Source: Candidatus Cloacimonadota bacterium
GTDB taxonomy: Bacteria; Cloacimonadota; Cloacimonadia; Cloacimonadales; TCS61
Assembly: GCA_030638385.1 (NCBI GenBank)
Contig: DAOWES010000222.1
Coordinates: 1 to 15,498 of the forward strand
Direction: 5' to 3'
DNA length: 15,498 nucleotides
In this document: piece after piece, positions 1-6,474 of the stretch
How positions within the stretch are numbered: the first letter of the stretch is position 1
How the letters are laid out: every line of letters begins with the position of its first letter
Notes under the pieces: generated by a model
The model's input: the letters and a program-made list of their open reading frames with translations, nothing else
Told to the model about the DNA's origin: nothing
Databases searched by the model: none
Made by a program: the position numbers and the translations under genes

Positions 1-825
1 GATGGCACCATTTGCGCCACATATGGTCAGTGCAAAGAGGGAATGGATATTTCCTATGACGGAAAGTGGGGTTATCATCCTCTGGTGATTTCGTTGCACA
101 ACACGCGCGAACCGCTTTATATCATCAACCGCTACGGTAGCGACACAGTACGGGCATTTATGCTTTTTGCCTCTCCTCCGGAAAAAGATGTGGAGTGGAG
201 TGATGAGGGTGTGAAAGGTGCTTTCCGCTTTATTAACCGTATTTGGAGATTGTTCGATGACAATCTTAGTCTGATAAAAGAAAACATGAATATTAGCGAA
301 CAAGCTGAAAAAATCTCTTCTGAGATGAAAAATCTTCGTTTCAGCACTCATCATATGATTAAGAAAGTACAGGATGATGTAGCAAATAAAATGCAATTCA
401 ACACTGCTATTGCGGCAATTATGGAGCATCTTAATAATACTACAGCTATCAAAAATCTTGATAAACTTAATCCTGCCGAGAAGGCAATTTTTGCTGAAGC
501 TTGCGTGATAATTCCGCGTTTGCTCTATCCTTTTGCACCACATGTTTGCGAAGAGTTCTGGCAATTACTTGGAAACGAAAGCCTTATTCATGAAGCAGGA
601 GTTCCGCAATATAATCCAAAATTCTTAGTTAAAGATGAAGTTACTTATGTGGTTCAAATTATGGGGAAAATTCGTGGAAACTTTGATATCTCAGTTGATG
701 CTTCCCAAGATGTTATCAAAGAAACTGCTCTCGCACTTGAGAATGTCCAAAAACATCTTGAAGGCAAAAAAATCATGAAAATAATCGTAGTACCGAAAAA
801 ATTGGTGAGCATTGTAGCAAAATAA
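1..825 (+). CDS. leuS: Leucyl-tRNA synthetase, C-terminal part (5' end outside window)
   Basis: Class I aminoacyl-tRNA synthetase that charges tRNA-Leu in the cytoplasm. The reading frame is open to base 1, so this is the last 274 codons of a protein normally about 800-870 residues long. Family hallmarks seen: RYGSDTVR followed by FASPPEKDVEWSDEGV (about 130-215), the anticodon-binding helical domain with YPFAPHVCEEFW (about 526-565), and the C-terminal domain VQIMGKIRG...ALALENVQKHLEGK ending KIIVVPKKLVSIV. These match LeuRS well. Oddity: the stretch before RYGSDT does not show the KMSKS catalytic loop. By alignment, PLVIS (79-93) sits where KMSKS should be, and SLHNTREPLY follows where a GN-rich loop is usual. 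The first 240 bases are about 48% GC against about a third downstream. This could be a contig-end error, recombination or a diverged loop. The family call is secure; catalytic competence is not. Confidence 0.93.
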   Translation, partial: DGTICATYGQCKEGMDISYDGKWGYHPLVISLHNTREPLYIINRYGSDTVRAFMLFASPPEKDVEWSDEGVKGAFRFINRIWRLFDDNLSLIKENMNISEQAEKISSEMKNLRFSTHHMIKKVQDDVANKMQFNTAIAAIMEHLNNTTAIKNLDKLNPAEKAIFAEACVIIPRLLYPFAPHVCEEFWQLLGNESLIHEAGVPQYNPKFLVKDEVTYVVQIMGKIRGNFDISVDASQDVIKETALALENVQKHLEGKKIMKIIVVPKKLVSIVAK

Positions 826-851
826 TGTAAACTAAATAATAGATAAAATAT

Positions 852-880
852 AAGCTCTCTGTTTTCAGGGAGCTTTTTTT
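852..880 (+). terminator. Rho-independent terminator of leuS
   Basis: A 10-bp stem (852-861 pairing with 866-875, one G-U pair) closes a TTTT loop and runs into a T tract ending at 880. It begins 26 bases after the leuS stop codon on the same strand. Confidence 0.9.
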
Positions 881-886
881 CATATA

Positions 887-918
887 GAAAAAGCCAAACT
901 CATCTCTAAGTTTGACTT
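887..918 (-). terminator. Rho-independent terminator of tRNA-Leu
   Basis: Read on the minus strand, 918-909 pairs with 900-891 in a 10-bp stem (one G-U) around an 8-base loop, followed by five Ts. It starts 8 bases past the encoded CCA of the tRNA. It lies back to back with the leuS terminator, so the two convergent units are each insulated. Confidence 0.8.
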
Positions 919-925
919 TGAATTT

Positions 926-1013
926 TGGTGCAGAAAGGGGGAGTCGAACCCCCACAAGCGTATTGCTCACTAGACCCTGAACCTAGCGTGTCTACCAATT
1001 CCACCATTTCTGC
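926..1013 (-). tRNA. tRNA-Leu (anticodon CAG), CCA encoded
   Basis: The minus strand folds as a complete cloverleaf. The acceptor stem GCAGAAA (1013-1007) pairs with TTTCTGC (936-930), followed by discriminator A and a genomically encoded CCA (928-926). The D-arm is of leucine type (TGGTGGAATTGGTAGACACG). The anticodon stem CTAGG/TCTAG encloses loop TTCAGGG, giving anticodon CAG (complement of 977-979), which reads CUG. A long variable arm typical of leucine tRNAs follows, then the T-arm GGGGGTTCGACTCCCCC. It is the cognate substrate of the neighbouring leuS product but is transcribed from the opposite strand. Confidence 0.96.
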
Positions 1014-1095
1014 AACTGCGTTTAAGAAATTTTTATCAACTTCATACGTCAAGAAAATTATCTCTCAATATTTAAAATATTAATAAAAAAGAATA

Positions 1096-1128
1096 TTGCC
1101 AGCAGGCAAATTAAAATTGCCAATTTTA
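1096..1128 (+). other. Short inverted repeats in the dnaX leader
   Basis: TTGCC (1096-1100) can pair with GGCAA (1105-1109) across an AGCA loop. TAAAATT (1112-1118) can pair with AATTTTA (1122-1128) across a GCC loop. GGCAA could instead pair with the second TTGCC (1117-1121), so two folds exclude each other. The stems are short and AT-rich; no function can be assigned. Confidence 0.3.
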
Positions 1129-1188
1129 GAATTGACAAAATCAGCTAATCTTCGGAATTTCCACATAAATAAGGTAAACGAGGAAAAT

Positions 1189-2820
1189 ATGTCATATTTG
1201 GTTTTAGCTAGAAAATACCGTCCGCAAACTTTTGAAGAAGTTTATGCTCAAGAGCATATTACTAAAATCTTAACAAATACAATTGAAATGGATAGAATTG
1301 CACACGCATATCTATTTACAGGACCTCGCGGTGTGGGAAAAACTTCAATGGCACGTATTTTTGCTAAAAGCCTAAACTGTCTGGAAGGTGGCCCAACTTC
1401 CACACCTTGTAATAAATGTTTAAATTGCCAGGAAGTTACTCAAGGAATCTCGGCAGATGTTATCGAGATTGATGGAGCGTCCAATACCGGCGTGGATGAT
1501 ATTCGTGGGCTGCAGAAAGAACTAATGTATTCTACTTCAAATTCAAATTATAAAATCTACATCATCGATGAAGTTCATATGCTTTCCAAAAATGCTTTTA
1601 ACGCTCTTTTAAAAACCTTGGAAGAACCACCGGAAAACGTAATCTTTATTTTTGCTACTACCGAACCTCACAAAGTCTTACCTACCATCATTTCCCGATG
1701 TCAAAGATTTGATTTTAAACTTATCCCCATTAGTTCAATTATCGAAAGATTAAAAAGTATTTGCAAATTCGAAGAGATAACAGCTGAGGAAGATGCTTTT
1801 TTCGTAATAGCCAAAAAAGCTGACGGAAGTATGCGTGATGCGCTTTCTCTTATGGATCAAGTTTTAGCTTATGGGAAAAATCATATCACAATTGATGATG
1901 TCTTGGAAATTTTCGGGATTGTACATACCGATATTTTCAACATCGTTTTTTCGGCAATCGTCTCCAAAGATTCAGCTACTGTAATTTCCAATCTCCACAG
2001 TATCATCGAAAAAGGTAATGATTTACAAGAATTTATCAACGGACTTCTGGAACATGCCAGAAATATTCTTTTGATAAAACTTGGCATAACTGTTCGTGAA
2101 ATTAGCAACACTTATAAAGACAAAATGAAAGAGATTGCGGAATCATTTGAAGAGAACAACCTGCTCTATTTAATGAGCTTACTCATTAAGATGAAAACAG
2201 ATATAAAAACTAGTTCAAATCCAATTTTAATTGCAGAGATGGGATTTATTAAATTAACCAAACTAGCAGAGATGAAATCTATAAATAAATTGTTAGAAGA
2301 AATTAGCGCAAATCCTTCGAGCAGTGGAAATACTCAAATTGCCCAACCTACTCGTCTTCAACCAATTAAAAAAAGCATACCTGAAAGCTATATTGAAAGT
2401 CCAATTTCAAAACCGATTGACATACAAGAACCCAAAACTGCTCCACTTTCAAATAATATTCAAACAACAAATTTAACCAAAGATTTGCTCAATCAGGAAT
2501 TTAAAAACTTGAAAACGAAGATGAGTAAAGACAAACCCTTCCTGGCGGCCAATCTGGTTAAGTGTAAATTAGATTCGATCAAAAATAATTTTGTTCATTT
2601 TTTCACAGATAACAAACTTGCTTTCAATAGATTGCAGGATGAAAAACGATATCTTTCAGATCTATTTTCTCAGCATTTTTCTACAAAAATCAAGGTTGAT
2701 TTTTCTCTAAAAGAGGTAAAAAAAAACACGACAATCGTTAATCCCACAATGGATAAAATCAAAGAGCATTCTCCTGAATTAGCAAAATTTATCGAAATAA
2801 CAGATACAGATCTGTCCTAA
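1189..2820 (+). CDS. dnaX: DNA polymerase III subunits gamma/tau (clamp loader ATPase)
   Basis: ATPase of the clamp loader that opens the beta clamp; the full-length tau form also tethers polymerase cores. The 543-residue product shows N-terminal YLVLARKYRPQTF, Walker A GPRGVGKTS (45-53), a four-cysteine zinc site (C64, C74, C77, C80), Walker B IYIIDEVHM (123-131), sensor 1 FATTEPHK (155-162), arginine-finger region SRCQRF (169-174) and sensor 2 GSMRDALS (213-220). A collar domain follows to about residue 375, then a low-complexity linker and a divergent C-terminal domain. The ATG at 1189 is chosen over an upstream TTG at 1096 because MSYLVLARKYRP is the conserved N-terminus and GAGG lies 5 bases before it. 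A seven-A run at codons 394-395 may direct synthesis of a shorter gamma form (separate entry). The stop overlaps that of the convergent deacetylase gene. Confidence 0.97.
   Translation: MSYLVLARKYRPQTFEEVYAQEHITKILTNTIEMDRIAHAYLFTGPRGVGKTSMARIFAKSLNCLEGGPTSTPCNKCLNCQEVTQGISADVIEIDGASNTGVDDIRGLQKELMYSTSNSNYKIYIIDEVHMLSKNAFNALLKTLEEPPENVIFIFATTEPHKVLPTIISRCQRFDFKLIPISSIIERLKSICKFEEITAEEDAFFVIAKKADGSMRDALSLMDQVLAYGKNHITIDDVLEIFGIVHTDIFNIVFSAIVSKDSATVISNLHSIIEKGNDLQEFINGLLEHARNILLIKLGITVREISNTYKDKMKEIAESFEENNLLYLMSLLIKMKTDIKTSSNPILIAEMGFIKLTKLAEMKSINKLLEEISANPSSSGNTQIAQPTRLQPIKKSIPESYIESPISKPIDIQEPKTAPLSNNIQTTNLTKDLLNQEFKNLKTKMSKDKPFLAANLVKCKLDSIKNNFVHFFTDNKLAFNRLQDEKRYLSDLFSQHFSTKIKVDFSLKEVKKNTTIVNPTMDKIKEHSPELAKFIEITDTDLS
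2368..2384 (+). promoter_or_regulatory. Candidate slippery site for a gamma-like DnaX product
   Basis: Seven A residues followed by G (2368-2375) fall in the frame as AAA AAA AGC. A one-base slip backwards, or one extra A added by RNA polymerase, gives AAG CAT ACC TGA, so translation ends at 2382-2384. The product would be 398 residues and hold the ATPase and collar domains but not the tau-specific C-terminus. A weak hairpin (TTGAAA 2393-2398 with TTTCAA 2405-2410) lies downstream; no SD-like stimulator is seen upstream. Short DnaX forms made this way are established in Escherichia coli (ribosomal frameshift) and Thermus (transcript slippage); here it is inferred. Confidence 0.5.
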
Positions 2821-3491
2821 TTTATATATTCATCAATTGTTTGGAAGGTAAAACCTTTGGCCAGCAGTTCGGGAATTATCTGCGCTAATGCTTTTACCGA
2901 TTTACTTCGATCTGCCCTACCGTCGTGCATCACAATTATCCCACCTTTCTTCGCATTCTTCAGCACTCTGCGAATTATTTCATCAGCACTTTTCGCCTTA
3001 TAGTCTTTACTGGGAATATTCCACATAATCATCTTCTTTTTTAATTTTGCCAAAAGCAGCGGAGTTATTAATAAATACCTGCCAAAAGGTGGTCGGAAAT
3101 AGAGCTTATCCTGCACCCCAAGTTTTTTTAATATTTCATCTGTCTGCATAATTTCTGCATAAATCGTAGAAGGTTTCTTGAAAATCATTTGCCGATGATT
3201 TACGCTATGATTTCCAATCTCATGCCCTTCTCTAACCATTTGTGAAATAACTTCCGGATATTTTTGAGATTGCTTACCGCACACAAAAAAAGTTGCTTTA
3301 ACCTTATATTGTTTTAGCAATTTCAATATTTCCCGCGAAAAAACAGGATCCGGTCCATCATCAAACGTAAGAGCAATTACCTTTGACTTACGACGAAAAA
3401 AAACAATCTCGATGAAATAGTAGATACTTCCCAAAGTCAAGTATTCAATAACGCAAACTAGCACCAATCCTGATAAAATATATAAAAGCAT
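2817..3491 (-). CDS. Membrane-anchored polysaccharide deacetylase (NodB domain, CE4)
   Basis: Metal-dependent carbohydrate esterase that removes acetyl groups from N-acetylated sugars in peptidoglycan or another envelope or exported polysaccharide; the exact substrate cannot be read from the sequence. The product has 224 residues: an N-terminal hydrophobic segment (about 2-31) that should act as a membrane anchor, then the NodB domain. Motif 1 is TFDDGPD (42-48, with the catalytic and metal Asp pair), motif 2 HSVNH (95-99, two metal His), motif 3 RPPFGR (133-138), motif 4 around W157, and motif 5 IVMHDG (His189). All catalytic positions appear intact. Minus-strand GGAG lies just ahead of the ATG. 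The stop codon overlaps the dnaX stop. The gene points away from the membrane protein/glycosyltransferase cluster at 3595, from which it is separated by 103 bases, consistent with an envelope-glycan neighbourhood. Confidence 0.92.
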   Translation of the reverse strand: MLLYILSGLVLVCVIEYLTLGSIYYFIEIVFFRRKSKVIALTFDDGPDPVFSREILKLLKQYKVKATFFVCGKQSQKYPEVISQMVREGHEIGNHSVNHRQMIFKKPSTIYAEIMQTDEILKKLGVQDKLYFRPPFGRYLLITPLLLAKLKKKMIMWNIPSKDYKAKSADEIIRRVLKNAKKGGIIVMHDGRADRSKSVKALAQIIPELLAKGFTFQTIDEYIN

Positions 3492-3594
3492 ACTTCTCCA
3501 TTTCTGTTGACTCTTTCGAGCACATTCTGATTTTTGACTTAAATAAAAAAAGTGAAATTAGCAGGTCAAGATTTTTTCCTGTAAAAATAAAATT

Positions 3595-4473
3595 ATGGAT
3601 AAATTAAAAAAAAGTAGATTATTTTATATCGTAAAAATATTGATCACATTGATGATACTATATTTTATCTTCAAGAAAATCAATATTCATCAATTGCTTA
3701 GCAATTTTAAAAATATTGGATTTGGAACTGTAATAGTATTGCTAATTACAGCCGCCATTAAATATCTCATTCGTTTTCATAATTGGGGCAAATATCTCAA
3801 GATAAATCCAAATTATAACCCTAAAAGATATGAAGTGATAAAATCTACCTTTATCGGTACTGCCTTGCAATTCCTGCTTCCCGGTGGCTATGGAACTTTT
3901 GGGAAAATGTATTATGTGCAAAATGAAAAAAGCGCCACATTCATCTCAGTTTCATTGGAAAAATTCTTTTTAACTTGGATAAATCTATCAGCTGCATCTT
4001 TTGCCGCTATTTTCTATTTCAAACAGTTCTCCATGACAATGAAAATCAGCGTGTTTATTGTCATGATTTTGCTACCCTTTATCCTATTCTTTGCCAATAT
4101 TTTTATTAAAAATAAAAAGTATAATAAATTTATCGAATATTATAAAGCCTATAAAAGAATAACTCCGCAAATCATCATACTTCATATCATCTACATTGTG
4201 ATAACGTTTTTTCAATATTACGTCATAATCAACCATTTCTCTTCCATAAGTTTCTTTAGGATCATCATCACTTCCCCTTTGGTGATTGTGGCAAACGTTA
4301 TCCCCATCTCCTATAGCGGGTTGGGATTACGCGAGACTTTTGCTCTGGAAGTATTCTCGAAATATGGAATCGTTTCGGAAATTATTCTCACAGCAACTCT
4401 TTCGATATTCTTTTTTAATACCATCCTTCCGGCTATTTGCGGATTAGTAATTATTTTGAAGAAGAAAAATTAA
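3595..4473 (+). CDS. YbhN/LPG-synthase-like integral membrane protein (UPF0104, COG0392)
   Basis: Polytopic inner-membrane protein of 292 residues with about seven or eight hydrophobic segments (roughly 12-28, 43-58, 85-100, 120-143, 150-171, 192-212, 222-240, 262-287). Family signatures are LPGGYGTFGKMY (95-106), matching the usual PGG-x-G motif after the third segment, and ISYSGLGLRETFALEVFSKYG (about 238-258), matching the ING-LG-RE motif of this fold. These are the membrane domain of lysylphosphatidylglycerol synthases without the soluble aminoacyl-transferase domain. Stand-alone members often sit beside glycosyltransferases and are suspected to move lipid-linked substrates; that role is not proven. 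No good SD precedes the ATG. One base separates the stop from the next gene's start, so co-translation with the glycosyltransferase is likely. Confidence 0.85.
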   Translation: MDKLKKSRLFYIVKILITLMILYFIFKKINIHQLLSNFKNIGFGTVIVLLITAAIKYLIRFHNWGKYLKINPNYNPKRYEVIKSTFIGTALQFLLPGGYGTFGKMYYVQNEKSATFISVSLEKFFLTWINLSAASFAAIFYFKQFSMTMKISVFIVMILLPFILFFANIFIKNKKYNKFIEYYKAYKRITPQIIILHIIYIVITFFQYYVIINHFSSISFFRIIITSPLVIVANVIPISYSGLGLRETFALEVFSKYGIVSEIILTATLSIFFFNTILPAICGLVIILKKKN

Positions 4474-4474
4474 T

Positions 4475-5566
4475 ATGATTAGCTACTTAATTCTTTTTAC
4501 TCTGCTCTACCTTCTCACAATTTTCTCTTTTATAATTGGAATATTAAGACTTCCAATAAGAAGAAACAGCGAAATCCAACCAATCTCCATTATTGTTGCC
4601 GCCCGCAATGAAGAGAGAAACATTGGAAATTTAATCGAATCGATAATTGCACAAGATTACCCCAAAGACGCATTTGAGCTAATTATTGCCAACGATAGAA
4701 GCTCAGACCGAACTGCGGAAATCATAAAAAATTACAGCAAGAAATATTCATTTATTAGATTGGTCAATATAGTAAAAGAAGATAAAAATCTTATCGGGAA
4801 AAAGGGTGCAATCGATGCTGCTATTAAATTAGCAAATAATGAGATCTTGGCCTTTACAGATGCTGATTGTTTTGTCGAAAGTGATTGGCTTAAACAAATA
4901 AATGCTCATTTTACCAAAAATGTAGATTTTGTTGCCGGCTACTCTTTCATAGACCTAAACAGCTCCTTTGCCAATGGTTTGAAAAACTTGGAAAGAGCCT
5001 CTATCTTTGCCGTGACGAGTGGAAGTTTTGGGAATAATTGGGCCTTAACTTGCACCGCCGGAAATATGGCCTATCGTAAATCGATCTATCAAGAAATTGG
5101 TGGTTTTGAGGGAATCGGCCACATTCGCTCGGGCGATGATGACTTGATGCTACAAAAAATGGGCAAAAAACTTAGAATGATGAATTTCATTTTTGAACCT
5201 GAATCAATGGTTTATACTTCAAATAATAATAATTTAAATGAACATATTCAGCGTGAAAGTAGACGCGCTTCCAAATGGCGACATTATCCCACCTCCATAA
5301 AACTGCTGACTCTAATGATTTTCATTTTCTACATTCTACTTATCGCAGCTACAACAATGACTATATTTGGTCAATTTAACTTAATATTATTGCTCTTTAT
5401 CATAGCACTAAAAGTGGGGTTCGAATTTATTTTGATAGCAATTTTTCTACATAAGATTAGAAAACCCAAACTACTGCTCTTCTTCCCCATTGCAGAAATT
5501 ATTTACATCCCATACTTTATCTATTTTGGATTAAGAGGTACTTTTGGAAAATACAATTGGAAATAA
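4475..5566 (+). CDS. Membrane-bound family 2 glycosyltransferase
   Basis: Inverting GT-A glycosyltransferase that should transfer a sugar from a nucleotide-sugar donor to a lipid or glycan acceptor at the cytoplasmic membrane. The 363-residue product has an N-terminal membrane segment (3-24), then the GT2 fold: ISIIVAARNEERNI (37-50), NDRSSDRT (73-80), the metal-binding TDADC (128-132), the catalytic-base region SGDDDLM (219-225), and QRESRRASKW (259-268) as the QxxRW-type acceptor motif. Three hydrophobic segments follow (about 276-298, 301-323, 334-352). The arrangement resembles processive or lipid-acceptor GT2 enzymes. The start follows the upstream stop by one base. Its end overlaps the O-methyltransferase by 23 bases, so the three genes are probably one transcript. 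Donor and acceptor cannot be predicted. Confidence 0.9.
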   Translation: MISYLILFTLLYLLTIFSFIIGILRLPIRRNSEIQPISIIVAARNEERNIGNLIESIIAQDYPKDAFELIIANDRSSDRTAEIIKNYSKKYSFIRLVNIVKEDKNLIGKKGAIDAAIKLANNEILAFTDADCFVESDWLKQINAHFTKNVDFVAGYSFIDLNSSFANGLKNLERASIFAVTSGSFGNNWALTCTAGNMAYRKSIYQEIGGFEGIGHIRSGDDDLMLQKMGKKLRMMNFIFEPESMVYTSNNNNLNEHIQRESRRASKWRHYPTSIKLLTLMIFIFYILLIAATTMTIFGQFNLILLLFIIALKVGFEFILIAIFLHKIRKPKLLLFFPIAEIIYIPYFIYFGLRGTFGKYNWK

Positions 5567-6140
5567 ACTTTATAATGATGTTTTAAAAAATCATAAAAGA
5601 GAACTTGAGGCATTTGATAAACAAAAAAGAGAAATTCATCGTCTTTGGAATATTGATGCAGAAACTGCAAAATATCTTTTTGAATATATTGTTGATTTAG
5701 CTCCCAAGAAAATTATCGAGATTGGCACCTCTAACGGCTATTCAGGATTTTGGATTTCTGCCGCAGCTAAAGTTTCAAATGGCATCTTAGAAACTATTGA
5801 AGTTGATGAAGAACGATTTAAGCTCAGCCAAAATAATCTTAAAAATCAAACAAATATTATCCAATATTTGGGTTTGGCGGAAGATATTATTCCCACCTTA
5901 GAAAACAAGTATGATATTGCCTTTATAGATGCCGGGAAAATTGGGTATATCAACTATATTAAACTGCTGTTACCAAAACTAAAAGATGATGCTATTATCA
6001 TAGCAGATAATGTCATATCGCATAAAAAGAGTGTACAAGAATACATCGATTTTATGAAATCCGATAACCAATTTGAAAATGAGTTGATCGAAATCGGTAC
6101 CGGTTTATTAATCTCGAAGTTTAAAAGAAATAGAGTTTAA
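5544..6140 (+). CDS. SAM-dependent O-methyltransferase (COG4122 type)
   Basis: Class I Rossmann methyltransferase of 198 residues, soluble, resembling the catechol/caffeoyl-CoA O-methyltransferase group. Seen: SAM-binding motif I IIEIGTSNGYSGFW (57-70), acidic strand ETIEVDEER (83-91), YDIAFIDAGK (123-132) including the family's metal-site Asp, and IIIADNV (151-157). The start is a TTG at 5544 inside the glycosyltransferase gene. It is preferred because AAGAGG (5533-5538) sits 5 bases ahead and no in-frame ATG is well placed. The overlap and frame suggest translational coupling. The context suggests modification of a product of the neighbouring glycosyltransferase, or of an unrelated small hydroxylated molecule; the substrate is unknown. 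Confidence 0.87.
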   Translation: MENTIGNKLYNDVLKNHKRELEAFDKQKREIHRLWNIDAETAKYLFEYIVDLAPKKIIEIGTSNGYSGFWISAAAKVSNGILETIEVDEERFKLSQNNLKNQTNIIQYLGLAEDIIPTLENKYDIAFIDAGKIGYINYIKLLLPKLKDDAIIIADNVISHKKSVQEYIDFMKSDNQFENELIEIGTGLLISKFKRNRV

Positions 6141-6297
6141 TATTTTTTTTTGATCATTGTTTATGAACTCATAAAACACTGAAACTCTAAAGCACTGTCA
6201 TCTTGAGCCGCTGAATGCGTAGTTTTTTACAAAAAACAGCATTGGAGACGAAGAGTTATTTAACTTGTTATATTGCAAAATCTAGTGTTTTGTAAAA

Positions 6298-6332
6298 CCT
6301 CACCCCGACCCTCTCCTGCGAGGAGAAGGGGG
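6298..6332 (-). repeat. Dispersed palindromic repeat, copy 1 (inverted)
   Basis: Read on the minus strand it runs CCCCCTTCTCCTCGCAGGAG, then AGGGTCGGGGTGAGG, and matches copies 2 and 3 in both palindromic core (CTTCTCCT ... AGGAGA) and tail (G-TGAGGTTTT). The core can form a hairpin with a 3-base loop and one mismatch. Confidence 0.75.
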
Positions 6333-6383
6333 AAACGAAGAGTTTTGGTAGTAGGAAAATTGGAAATTAATGATTGTTTTTCT

Positions 6384-6426
6384 TTCTCCTTCTCCTTCTC
6401 CTTCTAGGAGAAGGCCGGGATGAGGT
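6384..6426 (+). repeat. Dispersed palindromic repeat, copy 2, with TTCTCC tandem
   Basis: Three tandem TTCTCC units (6384-6401) lead into CTTCTCCT-TCT-AGGAGAAG (perfect 8-bp stem at 6395-6413, extendable to 9 bp), then CCGGGATGAGG. It is oriented opposite to copy 1, 51 bases away. The pair could form a larger cruciform. Confidence 0.75.
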
Positions 6427-6474
6427 AAGATTATGAAAAACTCATTTAAAAAGATATTTTAAGAGGAGCATTTT

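Larger units (their letters stand above)
6141..6474 (+). other. Repeat-rich intergenic gap
   Basis: No credible gene. The gap holds a T9-rich stretch just after the methyltransferase stop, a hairpin with stems AATGC/GCATT and GTTTTTT/AAAAAAC (6214-6243), a GTTTT/AAAAC hairpin (6287-6298), and two inverted copies of a palindromic repeat (listed separately). CGAAGAGTT occurs twice (6249-6257 and near 6335-6345), flanking the first repeat copy. It looks like a mosaic of decayed dispersed repeats. The SD of udk (AGAGGAG) is at the right edge. No clear promoter was identified. Confidence 0.6.

Noticed and set aside
1132..1160. TTGACA at 1132-1137 as a dnaX promoter
   Set aside because: The -35 is perfect, but no acceptable -10 lies 16-18 bases on (GAATTT only). 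Left unannotated.
1096..1188. Upstream TTG extension of dnaX by 31 codons
   Set aside because: The added residues are not conserved DnaX sequence. The ATG at 1189 has an SD and gives the canonical MSYLVLARKYRP start.
3534..3562. TTGACT at 3534 as a promoter for the membrane protein gene
   Set aside because: No TATAAT-like element at suitable spacing; the region is uniformly AT-rich.
6384..6405. TTCTCC repeats as a phase-variation tract
   Set aside because: Only three units, outside any coding frame, and part of a dispersed palindromic repeat. The unit length of six would not shift a frame anyway.
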